Source: an uncultured Eubacterium sp. (lineage in GTDB: Bacteria > Bacillota > Clostridia > Lachnospirales > Lachnospiraceae). Taken from it: a stretch of 64,000 bases of DNA. The position numbers and the translations under genes were made by a program. The notes beneath the pieces were generated by a model that worked only from the letters and a program-made list of their open reading frames with translations, searched no databases and was not told the origin of the DNA. The stretch lies in the NCBI GenBank assembly GCA_947178105.1, contig CAMWXD010000003.1:62001-126000 (forward strand), in the 5' to 3' direction. Numbering within the stretch: position 1 is the stretch's first letter; every line of letters starts with the position of its first letter. Of this stretch, positions 52,588 through 61,911 are shown in pieces.

Positions 52588-53583
52588 ATGGAAATAGTCA
52601 TCATAGCGGAAGCTGGTGTCAATCATAATGGAAATATGGCTTTGGCGAAGCAGATGATAGATGCAGCCAGCAAATCGGGATCTGATTATATTAAATTTCA
52701 GACATTTATTCCTGAAAAGTTAGTCACATGTTATGCAACGAAGGCAGAGTATCAGAAAGAAAATACGAATCGCAATGAATCACAATTAAAAATGCTGCGT
52801 GAACTGGCATTGACATATGAAAATTTTATAGAACTGAAAGACTATTGCCGTCAGACAGGGATTGGATTTCTTTCAACCCCTTTTGATTTGGATAGTGTTG
52901 CTTTTTTAAATCAGTTGGATATGGATTTCTGGAAGCTGCCTTCTGGAGAAATAACAAATCTGCCATATTTAGAAGCAATCGCATTGACACACAAGAGAGT
53001 AGTGATGTCTACAGGAATGAGTGAGTTGGAGGAAATTCATGATGCCATTCATGTTTTAGAAAAAAATGGAGCTGGGGAGATTACGTTGCTTCATTGTAAT
53101 ACAGAATATCCAACTCCTTTTTCAGATGTCAATTTGCTTGCAATGAAAGAGATGGCGGATATATTTCAGAAACCTGTTGGGTATTCGGATCATACAGTAG
53201 GAATAGAGGTTCCTATTGCAGCAGCGGCATTAGGTGCGGTGGTGATTGAAAAACATTTTACACTTGACAAGGGTATGGCAGGACCAGATCACAGAGCAAG
53301 CCTGGAACCAGATGAATTAGATGCTATGGTTAAAGCGATTCGTAACATTGAAAAAAGTCTAGGAGACGGAAAAAAAAGGCGGACGAAGTCGGAAGAGAAA
53401 AATTACCAGGCAGCAAGAAAAAGTATTGTGGCAAAAAGCTGTATAAAAGCCGGAGATGTATTTACAGAAGAAAATATTGCGGTCAAGCGGCCAGGAACTG
53501 GTATTAGCCCAATGAGGTGGTATGAAATCATTGGCAAGAGATCACAAAGGGATTACGAGAAAGATGAATTATTAGCAGAATAG
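52588..53583 (+). CDS. legI: N,N'-diacetyllegionaminate synthase
   Basis: A NeuB family enzyme of 331 aa that condenses the released sugar with phosphoenolpyruvate. It contains IIAEAGVNHNGNMALAKQMI, FLSTPFDLDSV, HCNTEYPTP, GYSDHTVGIEVPIAA and EKHFTLD, followed by a C-terminal SAF (antifreeze-like) domain with VKRPGTGISPMRWYEIIG. The metal-binding histidines are present. It lies between the acetyltransferase and the cytidylyltransferase. Confidence 0.92.
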   Translation: MEIVIIAEAGVNHNGNMALAKQMIDAASKSGSDYIKFQTFIPEKLVTCYATKAEYQKENTNRNESQLKMLRELALTYENFIELKDYCRQTGIGFLSTPFDLDSVAFLNQLDMDFWKLPSGEITNLPYLEAIALTHKRVVMSTGMSELEEIHDAIHVLEKNGAGEITLLHCNTEYPTPFSDVNLLAMKEMADIFQKPVGYSDHTVGIEVPIAAAALGAVVIEKHFTLDKGMAGPDHRASLEPDELDAMVKAIRNIEKSLGDGKKRRTKSEEKNYQAARKSIVAKSCIKAGDVFTEENIAVKRPGTGISPMRWYEIIGKRSQRDYEKDELLAE

Positions 53584-53602
53584 TTTTTGGGAGGGCTTAC
53601 AT

Positions 53603-54307
53603 ATGAAAGCTATAGCTATTATTACTGCACGAAGTGGTTCAAAAGGTTTGAAAGATAAAAATATAAAAATATTGAATGGAAAACCATTAATAGCATATAC
53701 AATAGAAGCTGCAATGAGTTCTGGTTGTTTTGACTGTGTGCATGTATCTACTGACAGTCTTGAATATGCAGAAATAGCGAAGCAATATGGGGCAGAGGTT
53801 CCGTTTTTAAGAGAAAAAAATCTAGCATCAGATACAGCAAGCAGTTGGGATGTAATGCGCAGTGTGATAGAAAAATATGCATGTATGGGACAAGACTTTA
53901 AATGTGCAATGCTTCTTCAGCCTACGTCTCCGTTGCGTACCGCAGAGGATATTCAAAATGCATTTGTTCTTCTAAATGAAAAAAATGCAGAAGCGGTAAT
54001 AGGAGTCTGTGAAATAGAGCATTCTCCTCTTTGGTGTAATGTCTTACAAGAGGATGGGAATATGAAAGGTTTCCTAAAAACGGAATATAGGGTCCCAAGA
54101 CAGCAGCTTCCTGTTTATTATCGTATTAATGGCGCGATTTATCTGGTAAATACAGATTTTTTAATGAAACATGGAAATGTATTTGATAAGGATTCTTATG
54201 CATATATTATGCCGAAAGAGAGATCTGTTGATATAGACAGTATGGTAGATTTTTTATTTGTTGAAGCATATATGAGAGAAATGAATTTGACTTATATACA
54301 GAACTAG
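53603..54307 (+). CDS. legF: CMP-N,N'-diacetyllegionaminic acid synthetase
   Basis: A 234-aa acylneuraminate cytidylyltransferase with IITARSGSKGLKDKNIK, LLQPTSPLRTAEDIQ and the end block DIDSMVDFLFVEAY. It activates the nonulosonic acid with CTP for use by Maf. GGGAGG precedes the start. It closes the legG-legF run. Confidence 0.92.
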   Translation: MKAIAIITARSGSKGLKDKNIKILNGKPLIAYTIEAAMSSGCFDCVHVSTDSLEYAEIAKQYGAEVPFLREKNLASDTASSWDVMRSVIEKYACMGQDFKCAMLLQPTSPLRTAEDIQNAFVLLNEKNAEAVIGVCEIEHSPLWCNVLQEDGNMKGFLKTEYRVPRQQLPVYYRINGAIYLVNTDFLMKHGNVFDKDSYAYIMPKERSVDIDSMVDFLFVEAYMREMNLTYIQN

Positions 54308-54355
54308 AGATAATAAGGATAAAATTGTTTGTATAAAAGAAGGGAGAATAAAAAA

Positions 54356-55390
54356 ATGAAAAGAGTTGCGTTATTTGGAATTGGGCCGGAGGCTAATGGT
54401 ATTGTACAAGAGTTTTTATCATTATATTTGCCAACTGTTCAGATAGATTCCATTTTCTTTAATGATAGTAAAGTGTGGGGGATACAAGTTGCACCTAATA
54501 TTGTGATCGAGAGGCCATCAGATATCATCCACCATCATTTTGATATGCTTATTATTTGTGCAGTTCCATCATACGTAAAGGCTGTGATGGCTTTATTGAC
54601 AGAAAAGCTGGGTATAGAAGAACAGAAAATTGTTACTTATTATGAGTGGTTAAGATTCAATGTTGGAATACATAAAATTGACTGGGAAGGAGTATACAAT
54701 GAATCAGATATTCTTGATAGATTAAAACAATGCGGGACATTAAATGATCTTGAACAATATTATTATAACGAGCCACATCGTGAGATGATAAAATATTTAC
54801 ATTATTTTGAAGTATATGACAGACATTTTAATAAATATCGAAATACTGATTGCGTTGTGGTTGAAATAGGTATCTGTAAAGGGGGTTCTTTGCAGATGTG
54901 GAAAAATTATTTTGGCAAAAATGCAGAGATCATTGGTATTGATATTGATGAATCTACGCTTGCTTTTGCTGAAGACCAGATAACTGTTGAAATAGGGTCT
55001 CAGTCAGATCAGGATTTTTGGAAGAAATTCAAAGAAAAGTATCCAAGAGTGGATATATTGATTGATGATGGCGGGCATACGATGCGTCAGCAGATTGTAA
55101 CCTTTGAAGAAATGTTTGATCATATAGCAGAGGATGGTGTTTATTTATGTGAAGATATGCATTCGTCATATTGGGGAAGATTTGGAGGAGGGTATAAGAA
55201 TCCAACATCTTATATTGAGTATACAAAAAACTTTATTGATTATATAAATGCATGGTATACTCCTGAAATAAATGAAAATAATCCATATACAAATAGTATG
55301 CATAGCTTACATTATTATGATAGTATGTTGGTAATTGAAAAAAGAAAGATGTATCGCTCTGCCTGTATTACAACTGGGAATATGAGCTGA
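54356..55390 (+). CDS. SAM methyltransferase with N-terminal sugar-nucleotide-like domain
   Basis: Start ATG 54356 behind AAGGGAG. The first 95 residues form a Rossmann-like region (ALFGIGPEANGIV) as found fused to sugar-modifying enzymes. The rest (about 240 aa) is a class I methyltransferase: VEIGICKGGSLQMW, then IGIDIDEST and the metal motif LIDDGGHTMRQQ of the MycE/rhamnosyl O-methyltransferase type. It probably O-methylates a sugar of the flagellin glycan. It separates two halves of the legionaminic genes. After it, base composition becomes less AT-rich. Confidence 0.82.
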   Translation: MKRVALFGIGPEANGIVQEFLSLYLPTVQIDSIFFNDSKVWGIQVAPNIVIERPSDIIHHHFDMLIICAVPSYVKAVMALLTEKLGIEEQKIVTYYEWLRFNVGIHKIDWEGVYNESDILDRLKQCGTLNDLEQYYYNEPHREMIKYLHYFEVYDRHFNKYRNTDCVVVEIGICKGGSLQMWKNYFGKNAEIIGIDIDESTLAFAEDQITVEIGSQSDQDFWKKFKEKYPRVDILIDDGGHTMRQQIVTFEEMFDHIAEDGVYLCEDMHSSYWGRFGGGYKNPTSYIEYTKNFIDYINAWYTPEINENNPYTNSMHSLHYYDSMLVIEKRKMYRSACITTGNMS

Positions 55391-55463
55391 AAAATAAGCT
55401 GAAAAGCAATAAAACATGATATAGTATTAACAAGAAAATAAAGACAAAGGAGTACATATTCCC

Positions 55464-56444
55464 ATGAAAAAAGTATTAGTAACCGGAGCTGACGGCTTCA
55501 TCGGCAGCCATCTTACAGAAAGCTTACTGGAAAAAGGCTATGAAGTCAAAGCCTTTTCCTATTACAATTCCTTCAACACCTGGGGTTGGCTGGATACGCT
55601 GCCAAAGGAGAAATTAAACCAGATTGATATCTTTACGGGCGATATCCGTGATCCAAACGGTGTGCGCACCGCACTGCGCGGTGTGGATACCGTATTTCAT
55701 CTTGCTGCTTTGATTGCAATTCCATTCAGCTATCATTCACCGGATTCTTATGTTGATACAAACATCAAAGGCACCTTAAATGTTTTGCAGGCGGCAAGGG
55801 ATCTGTCTCTGGAACGGGTGCTGGTGACTTCTACTTCGGAGGTCTATGGTACGGCACAGTATGTACCAATTGATGAACGCCATCCGTTTCAGGGCCAGTC
55901 TCCATATTCAGCTACAAAAATTGGAGCAGACCGGCTGGCAGAGAGCTTTTACCGCAGTTTTGAGACGCCGGTTTCTATTGTGCGCCCGTTTAATACGTAT
56001 GGGCCAAGGCAGTCGGCAAGAGCAGTTATTCCAACGATTATTACGCAGTTAATAGCGGGAAAGACAGAGATTAAACTTGGTTCTTTGACTCCAACCAGAG
56101 ATTTTAATTATGTTAAGGATACGGCAGCAGGATTTATTGCGATTGCAGAATCTGACCAGACAGTTGGCGAAGAGATCAATATAGCGACTCAACAGGAGAT
56201 TTCTATTGGAGATCTTGCAAAGGAGATTATTGCTCAGATTAATCCAAATGCGCAGATTGTATGTGAAGAAGAACGGCTGCGTCCGCAAAAGAGCGAAGTG
56301 AATCGTCTGCTTGGTTCAAATGAGAAAATTAAAAAACTGACAGATTGGAAGCAGCAGTATACGTTTGCACAGGGGATAGCAGAGACGATCTCCTGGATAC
56401 GGGCACATATAGATCATTATAAGACAGATCTCTATAATATTTGA
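55464..56444 (+). CDS. legB: NAD-dependent 4,6-dehydratase LegB
   Basis: A short-chain dehydrogenase/reductase of 326 aa with GADGFIGSHLTE, the LegB-specific block YNSFNTWGWLDTLPKEKL, LAALIAIPFSYHSPDSYVDT and the catalytic YSATK. It makes the 4-keto-6-deoxy intermediate from GDP- or UDP-GlcNAc. AAAGGAGTAC lies before the ATG. It opens a second cluster, legB-legC-ptmE, closer in style to the chromosome core than the genes before. Confidence 0.93.
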   Translation: MKKVLVTGADGFIGSHLTESLLEKGYEVKAFSYYNSFNTWGWLDTLPKEKLNQIDIFTGDIRDPNGVRTALRGVDTVFHLAALIAIPFSYHSPDSYVDTNIKGTLNVLQAARDLSLERVLVTSTSEVYGTAQYVPIDERHPFQGQSPYSATKIGADRLAESFYRSFETPVSIVRPFNTYGPRQSARAVIPTIITQLIAGKTEIKLGSLTPTRDFNYVKDTAAGFIAIAESDQTVGEEINIATQQEISIGDLAKEIIAQINPNAQIVCEEERLRPQKSEVNRLLGSNEKIKKLTDWKQQYTFAQGIAETISWIRAHIDHYKTDLYNI

Positions 56445-56506
56445 TCAGAAGTTGACCGAAATATAAAAGGAGTATAAAATTTTAAGTAAAAAACAGGAGG
56501 AGGAAT

Positions 56507-57691
56507 ATGGATCATTTCATACCGCTGTCTATTCCTAATTTTGAGGGTAATGAATCAAAGTATGTAAATGACGCACTGGATCAGGGATGGGTCTCTACGG
56601 GCGGCGCTTATATCAGCACATTAGAGCAGAAAATGTCTGATTTTTTACAGACAGAGCAGACGGCTGCGTGCCAAAGTGGTACGGCAGCGCTGCATCTGTC
56701 TTTAATTGCATGTGATGTGCAGCCAGGAGACTTAGTCATTGTACCGACATTGACCTTTATTGCAGCAGTGAATCCGGTAAGATATCAGTTTGCAGATCCA
56801 GTTTTTATAGATTGTGACAATAGTCTGTGTATCGATCCGATAAAGTTGGAGCAGTTTTGCCGGGAAGAATGTGAAAAGTCAGATACAGGTTTGAAACATA
56901 AGAAAACAGGCAGGCTTGTAAAAGCGTTGATTGTTGTCCATGTATTTGGAAATCTTGCAGACATGGAAGCAGTGATGAGAATTGCGGATACTTATGGGCT
57001 GTATGTGATTGAAGATGCGACTGAAGCACTTGGTACGAAGTATGTAGAGGGAAGGTATGCAGGAAAATATGCAGGTACAATAGGTGATTTTGGAACATTT
57101 TCGTTTAATGGGAATAAAATCATAACGACGGGCGGCGGAGGCGCCGTTACTGCAAGAAAAGCAGAGGATGTGGAGCATCTACGGTATTTGTCTACACAGG
57201 CAAAGGATGATCCGCATTATTATATTCATCATGAGATCGGATATAACTATCGTATGACAAATTTGCAGGCAGCGCTTGGCGTGGCACAGATGGAGGAGCT
57301 GCCGGAGTTTATTCATAGAAAACAGCGGAATTATGAGCTATACAAACAGATTTTTGAAGGATTTTCTTTGGGGCAGTTGCTTCCGTTTCGGGAAGGGACA
57401 AGCGCAAACAAATGGTTTTATTCGCTGGATATTGAGATAGACCAAATTGACGGTGAAGTGCGTGACGTGATTGAGCGCCTGCAAAAGAAAGGTATTCAGA
57501 CACGTCCGGTCTGGGGCCTGATCCATGAACAGAAACCATATGAGGGGGCGATCACTTATCATATTGAACAGGCAATACATTACAGTCAGCGTATATTGAA
57601 TCTTCCGTGCAGTACACAGATAACGGAGGATGAAGTTCGTTATACAGGGGAGACTGTTATGGAAGTGCTGGAAGAATTACATATGAAGTAA
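56507..57691 (+). CDS. legC: LegC family PLP aminotransferase
   Basis: A DegT/DnrJ/EryC1 aminotransferase of 394 aa. The N-terminus IPLSIPNFEGNESKYVNDAL and the block LDQGWVSTGGAYI are LegC hallmarks, and the PLP lysine lies in FSFNGNKIITTGGGG. It adds the 4-amino group to the LegB product. GGAGGAGG is the ribosome site. The C-terminus is normal and the gene appears intact. Confidence 0.93.
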   Translation: MDHFIPLSIPNFEGNESKYVNDALDQGWVSTGGAYISTLEQKMSDFLQTEQTAACQSGTAALHLSLIACDVQPGDLVIVPTLTFIAAVNPVRYQFADPVFIDCDNSLCIDPIKLEQFCREECEKSDTGLKHKKTGRLVKALIVVHVFGNLADMEAVMRIADTYGLYVIEDATEALGTKYVEGRYAGKYAGTIGDFGTFSFNGNKIITTGGGGAVTARKAEDVEHLRYLSTQAKDDPHYYIHHEIGYNYRMTNLQAALGVAQMEELPEFIHRKQRNYELYKQIFEGFSLGQLLPFREGTSANKWFYSLDIEIDQIDGEVRDVIERLQKKGIQTRPVWGLIHEQKPYEGAITYHIEQAIHYSQRILNLPCSTQITEDEVRYTGETVMEVLEELHMK

Positions 57692-57705
57692 TATCAGGGA
57701 AGATA

Positions 57706-57789
57706 CTCTGTGATGCGAAGGAAGTCAGGAAGACGATAAGAGGAAATGGAAAATCCTCTGATAGCGAAGGAAGTCAAGGAGGACAATGG
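57706..57789 (+). repeat. Two imperfect direct repeats before ptmE
   Basis: CTCTGTGATGCGAAGGAAGT with its continuation (57706-57740) recurs at 57756-57789 as CTCTGATAGCGAAGGAAGTC, 50 bases later. Each copy contains GCGAAGGAAGTCA-GGA, and a small hairpin GAGGA/TCCTC lies between. The second copy provides the ptmE ribosome site. The stretch is unusually rich in GGA triplets. Confidence 0.65.
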
Positions 57790-58874
57790 AGATCATGAAC
57801 AGCGAGCAGTTGAAGGGCTTTCTATCAGCAGGTAATATAACTGTTGTAGAAGCTATGCAGAAAATTGATGCAAACGCAAAAGGAATTTTGTTTCTCGTAG
57901 ATGAAGTATGCAGGCTTGAGGGAGTAGTGACAGATGGGGATATTCGCCGGTGGATTATCAGAACCGCGGATTTGCAGCAGCGTATATCAGAAATGATGAA
58001 TAAGTCGCCAAAGTATATATGTCTGAAAGAAATTCATACAGCAATCGAATATATGGATCGAATGCAGATTAATGTTCTGCCTGTATTAGATCCGTCTGGC
58101 AAAGTCGTCGACGTGATTGTCCGGGATGAAAGCGGGGACATTAAGATGCCGATGCCGGCGGAACATTTGCTAAATAATGTAGATGTTGTAATTATGGCAG
58201 GCGGCAAAGGAACACGTCTGTATCCATATACGAAAATTTTACCAAAACCGCTGATCCCGATTGGAGATGTGCCGATTATGGAGCGGATTATTGGACGCTT
58301 TTGTGATTATGGGGTAAAGAATTTTATTGCGACTTTGAATTATCGTAAGACGATGATACGTTCTTATTTTGCAGATTTAATGACCAATTATAGAATGGAC
58401 TATGTAGAAGAAAATAAGCCTCTTGGGACAGCAGGGAGCCTGAAGCTGATAGATAAAGCGTTTGAAAAACCTTTTATTGTTACGAATTGCGATATTTTAA
58501 TTGATGCTGATTATACAGATATATACAAGCACCATTGTGAGTCGGGAAATATGCTTACGATCGTAACCGCGTTGAAAAATATTGTAGTTCCGTATGGAGT
58601 AGTGAATGCAAAGGAAAATGCGATCGTAGATTCCATGGAAGAAAAACCAAAGATGTCTTATTTTGTAAATACAGGAATGTACGTATTGAATCCGGAACTG
58701 CTGGACTGGATTCCCAAAGATACATTTTATCACATGACAAATCTTGCCGATGATTTGTTAAAACATGGAAAACAGGTGGGAATGTATCCGATTAGCGAAG
58801 ATTCCTTTTTGGATATGGGTGAATTTGAAGAAATGCGCCGGATGGAGCAGAAGCTGAATTTAAAAGCAGAGTGA
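57786..58874 (+). CDS. ptmE: CBS-domain nucleotidyltransferase PtmE (GlcN-1-P guanylyltransferase type)
   Basis: A 362-aa protein with two CBS motifs (residues about 1-115) followed by a nucleotidyltransferase domain: IMAGGKGTRLYPYTKILPKP (nt about 58193-58250) and LGTAGSLKLIDKAF, later TNCDILIDADY. This matches PtmE of the Campylobacter legionaminic pathway, which makes the GDP-sugar for LegB. The CBS pair may sense nucleotides. Start ATG 57786 has a close site, and ATG 57795 with 12-base spacing is an alternative. Confidence 0.88.
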   Translation: MEIMNSEQLKGFLSAGNITVVEAMQKIDANAKGILFLVDEVCRLEGVVTDGDIRRWIIRTADLQQRISEMMNKSPKYICLKEIHTAIEYMDRMQINVLPVLDPSGKVVDVIVRDESGDIKMPMPAEHLLNNVDVVIMAGGKGTRLYPYTKILPKPLIPIGDVPIMERIIGRFCDYGVKNFIATLNYRKTMIRSYFADLMTNYRMDYVEENKPLGTAGSLKLIDKAFEKPFIVTNCDILIDADYTDIYKHHCESGNMLTIVTALKNIVVPYGVVNAKENAIVDSMEEKPKMSYFVNTGMYVLNPELLDWIPKDTFYHMTNLADDLLKHGKQVGMYPISEDSFLDMGEFEEMRRMEQKLNLKAE

Positions 58875-58931
58875 TTTGGAAGGAGAGATTGGAAGAGGAT
58901 AAAAGAATGATGGGAGGGGGAGATGGGTTAG

Positions 58932-61397
58932 ATGATTATACAGCATAATATGAACGCAGTTGCAGCAGAGCGTAGTTTGAATGAAACGAGAAATCAACTT
59001 CATGTATCAACAGAAAAACTTTCATCTGGATATCGGGTGAATTCGTCAGCAGATGACGCGGCTGCATTAAAAATATCTGAGAAGATGCGTTGGCAGATAC
59101 GGGGATTGAATCGTGCGTCGGATAATATCGGCGAGGGTGAGGAGCTGATTAAAGTTGCCGAGGGAGCTTTGCAGGAAGTGCATGATATGCTCCAGCGTCT
59201 GGTGGAACTGACAATACAGGCAGCAAATGATACCAATAATGTGGAAGACCGGGATGCAATTCAGCAGGAAATTAATGCGATAAAAAGCGAAATTAACAGA
59301 ATCAGTACCGATACCGAATACAATAAAATAAAAATTTTTGAGCCGGGATTTCATCAAACAATAAAAAGCAGTCCAAGAGATATTCTGATTTATCATGAGG
59401 ATAGTGCTACAGATCCAAGGGGATATCGGGAAGGCGGCATTATTTATAATGGAAAGCGCTATTCTTATGAAAGTATGGGAATTAAGTTTGATGCAAACGG
59501 TGATATTCCGGAAGGAACTTATCAGGCGCATGTATTGGCACAAGATGGCAGGCCGACAACGATTGAACTGATTTTTGAAGGAGGAAACCGTATTCCGAGC
59601 GGAAGAAAATATACGCCGCAGGCGGATGCAAATGGAATACGCATCGATCATATTTTACATCCATGGAGTACGATAAAAAATGAAAATGGAGAGAGCCTGA
59701 ATCCGAATTGGACGAAAGAGGGTACCTATTCTTTTGAACATGCAGGGATGACGTTCAGCTTTGATGTAGCAGAAGGAATGAGCCAGACTTCATTGATCAA
59801 ATGGGTGCAGGAAGACTTGGTAAAAACATATGACTTTCGCAGTGACGGGATGGAAATTCAGCAGGTGCCAGTAGTTGACCCTAATATATCGATTTCAAAT
59901 GTAACAATCAATACGCAGGTTGCGCCATTTATTCCGGGAAATACAGATAGCAATAAAAGCAGCTATACGATGAATGCGGATGAAAAAGGATTGTGGCTGG
60001 TGATTCCGGGAAAATATAATGTAGAAAAGCCAGGCGTAACGAAAGACCTTTTTTTGTGTGAATGGGAAGATCTGAAATTAGATGAATGGAAAGAAGGAGA
60101 AAGTGTAAATCCTGACAGTACAGTGATCGGAGGTGAAAAGCCGACAAGATATTATTATTGGGATTTGCTATATTCAACCGTACAAATTGGTTTTGAAGTA
60201 GATTCTGAAGTTAGTAAACAGGAGCTAATCAATGCGGTAAAGAATTGGGTAATTACGGTAAATACTGACAGCGAAATGAAAATCCGAAATACGAGTACAG
60301 GAGCAACTCCAATCAACATTACACCAAGCATTGATGATACAAAGCCATCTTTACATGCATACGGTACACAATATCAGATGGGCCTTTTTGGAAAAGACGT
60401 TCAGCGTCCTGTAAAGCTTGCAGATAATACAACACTTGTAGATGCCAATGATAACCTGGCTTTTACAATGACGGATTCCAAAAAAGATAGCAATGGCAAC
60501 CCGATACCAGAAACATATACGTTTAAAGCTGATACTACAATCGCGAAAATTAAGGAAGAGGCAATAGATGAGGTTGGAGAGTATATTGATGCATACAGAG
60601 AATATCTTGAGAAAAAACTAAATGGAAACGATAATGGTAGTATTCCAAGAGCATTTCTGGAAAAATCAATTAGATTCAAATCTTCTGACGGATATCAGAT
60701 GTCATTTAAGTATACAGAAAATTTTTCTGTCTTTCATATAGATGAAAACAGTGATATATTTATAATCCGCGAGGAACAGGATCCCAACTTTCCAGATGAT
60801 CCTGATAAAAAGATAACAGTAGTAGAAGTTGACGAACAAAAGAAAAGTGATTATGGGAAGCAATTAGCAGCAAATGTGGAGGAGTCTTTGAGAGGGTCAA
60901 CCTTTACCATTGAAACAAATGGGCAGGTCACAGCATGGAATGACATTCAATCGCCGAATATGACGGAAAATGTGCGTTATACTTCTTCGGTTACAGCTCA
61001 GTGCCGCAGCCTGAAAATCCAGACAAGCTACAATGAGGGAGACCACATTACGATTCCTCTGCCAGGCATGGATACGAACATTTTAGGGATTGACGATATT
61101 AAGGTTTACAGCTATTCTGAAGCATCGGATGCTATTAAAAAAGTGCACAGAGCAATTAATATTGTATCAGATATCCGCAGTGATCTTGGAGCGATTCATA
61201 ATCGTTTGGTAGCTGCAAGGATGGTTGATGATGTGATTGCGGAAAATGCACAGTCTGCGGAGTCAAAGATTCGGGATATGAATATGTCGTCTGGAGTAGT
61301 GGAGCAGTCTAAGAATAATATATTAGGCAGCATGAAGGAGGCTGTGCTTGCGCAGGCAAACCATGTGAAAGATGGAATAGCGACATTATTGCAATAA
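58932..61397 (+). CDS. Very large flagellin with central insertion (821 aa)
   Basis: The N-terminal 140 residues (IIQHNMNAVAAERSLNETR, KLSSGYRVNSSADDAAALKI) and the C-terminal 85 residues (IVSDIRSDLGAIHNRLVAAR, AQSAESKIRDMNMSSGVVEQ) are flagellin D0/D1. Between them lies a region of about 590 residues with mixed beta-strand character and Asp/Asn-rich loops. Flagellins of this size with a decorated central domain are known but rare, and the insert may be an enzyme or adhesin exposed on the filament. No sigma-28 promoter precedes it, so it depends on the leg/ptm transcript. The insert shows no family I recognise. Confidence 0.9.
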   Translation: MIIQHNMNAVAAERSLNETRNQLHVSTEKLSSGYRVNSSADDAAALKISEKMRWQIRGLNRASDNIGEGEELIKVAEGALQEVHDMLQRLVELTIQAANDTNNVEDRDAIQQEINAIKSEINRISTDTEYNKIKIFEPGFHQTIKSSPRDILIYHEDSATDPRGYREGGIIYNGKRYSYESMGIKFDANGDIPEGTYQAHVLAQDGRPTTIELIFEGGNRIPSGRKYTPQADANGIRIDHILHPWSTIKNENGESLNPNWTKEGTYSFEHAGMTFSFDVAEGMSQTSLIKWVQEDLVKTYDFRSDGMEIQQVPVVDPNISISNVTINTQVAPFIPGNTDSNKSSYTMNADEKGLWLVIPGKYNVEKPGVTKDLFLCEWEDLKLDEWKEGESVNPDSTVIGGEKPTRYYYWDLLYSTVQIGFEVDSEVSKQELINAVKNWVITVNTDSEMKIRNTSTGATPINITPSIDDTKPSLHAYGTQYQMGLFGKDVQRPVKLADNTTLVDANDNLAFTMTDSKKDSNGNPIPETYTFKADTTIAKIKEEAIDEVGEYIDAYREYLEKKLNGNDNGSIPRAFLEKSIRFKSSDGYQMSFKYTENFSVFHIDENSDIFIIREEQDPNFPDDPDKKITVVEVDEQKKSDYGKQLAANVEESLRGSTFTIETNGQVTAWNDIQSPNMTENVRYTSSVTAQCRSLKIQTSYNEGDHITIPLPGMDTNILGIDDIKVYSYSEASDAIKKVHRAINIVSDIRSDLGAIHNRLVAARMVDDVIAENAQSAESKIRDMNMSSGVVEQSKNNILGSMKEAVLAQANHVKDGIATLLQ

Positions 61398-61447
61398 CAT
61401 TTATAGCACTTTGCCCAAAGTAAGATAAATGACAGTTGGAGGAAGAA

Positions 61448-61813
61448 ATGGAAAACAACAGAAAAGAACAGTTAGAAGCGGTGAAAGTATTGGCAGATTT
61501 TCAGGATAAGTTTATAGCCAATACAGAGATTTTAATTGAAGAACTAACAATTGCTAAAAAAGATGATACAGATCAGTTATTAAAAAGTGTTACAGATTCT
61601 GTAAATTGGGAAATCGGAGTTTTAAATGGCACTTTGTCACTAATCAATGAAGATACTGAAAGATTAAGCAAAGAAGATATTAATGGTGCAGTTACAAATC
61701 TGGCAGAAGCACTGCGTACACAGGATGATAAGAAAATTGCAGATGCGTTAGAGCAGGATTTGGTTCCGATGTTAAAAAAGGTTCGGGATGCAGTGACAGA
61801 CATTAGTAAATAA
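61448..61813 (+). CDS. Small helical ORF after the large flagellin
   Basis: Start ATG 61448 behind GGAGGAAGAA. The 121-aa product is all-helical and acidic, with the pattern AVKVLADFQDKFIANTEILI and ALEQDLVPMLKKVRDAV. No motif is known. Its place behind an unusual flagellin suggests a dedicated chaperone or secretion factor, like the ORF at 33352 beside the main flagellin, but the two sequences show no clear similarity. Confidence 0.68.
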   Translation: MENNRKEQLEAVKVLADFQDKFIANTEILIEELTIAKKDDTDQLLKSVTDSVNWEIGVLNGTLSLINEDTERLSKEDINGAVTNLAEALRTQDDKKIADALEQDLVPMLKKVRDAVTDISK

Positions 61814-61835
61814 AAATAGGCAGGTTAACTCAGGG

Positions 61836-61895
61836 AAACACTGTACGATTCGAAAGAATAGGATTCTTTCGGCCGTGCAGTGTTTGATCGTGTCT
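61836..61895 (+). terminator. Long hairpin terminator after the flagellin operon
   Basis: AAACACTGTACG (61836-61847) pairs with CGTGCAGTGTTT (61874-61885, one G-U) and an inner CGAAAGAAT/ATTCTTTCG stem extends it. A T-rich run follows. It also lies at the 3' end of the convergent minus-strand gene. Confidence 0.8.
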
Positions 61896-61911
61896 TTGGT
61901 TATAGGAGAGG

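Noticed and set aside
59067-59651. A 194-aa minus-strand ORF in the large flagellin
   Set aside because: It is antisense to the conserved flagellin N-terminus and shows no start site.
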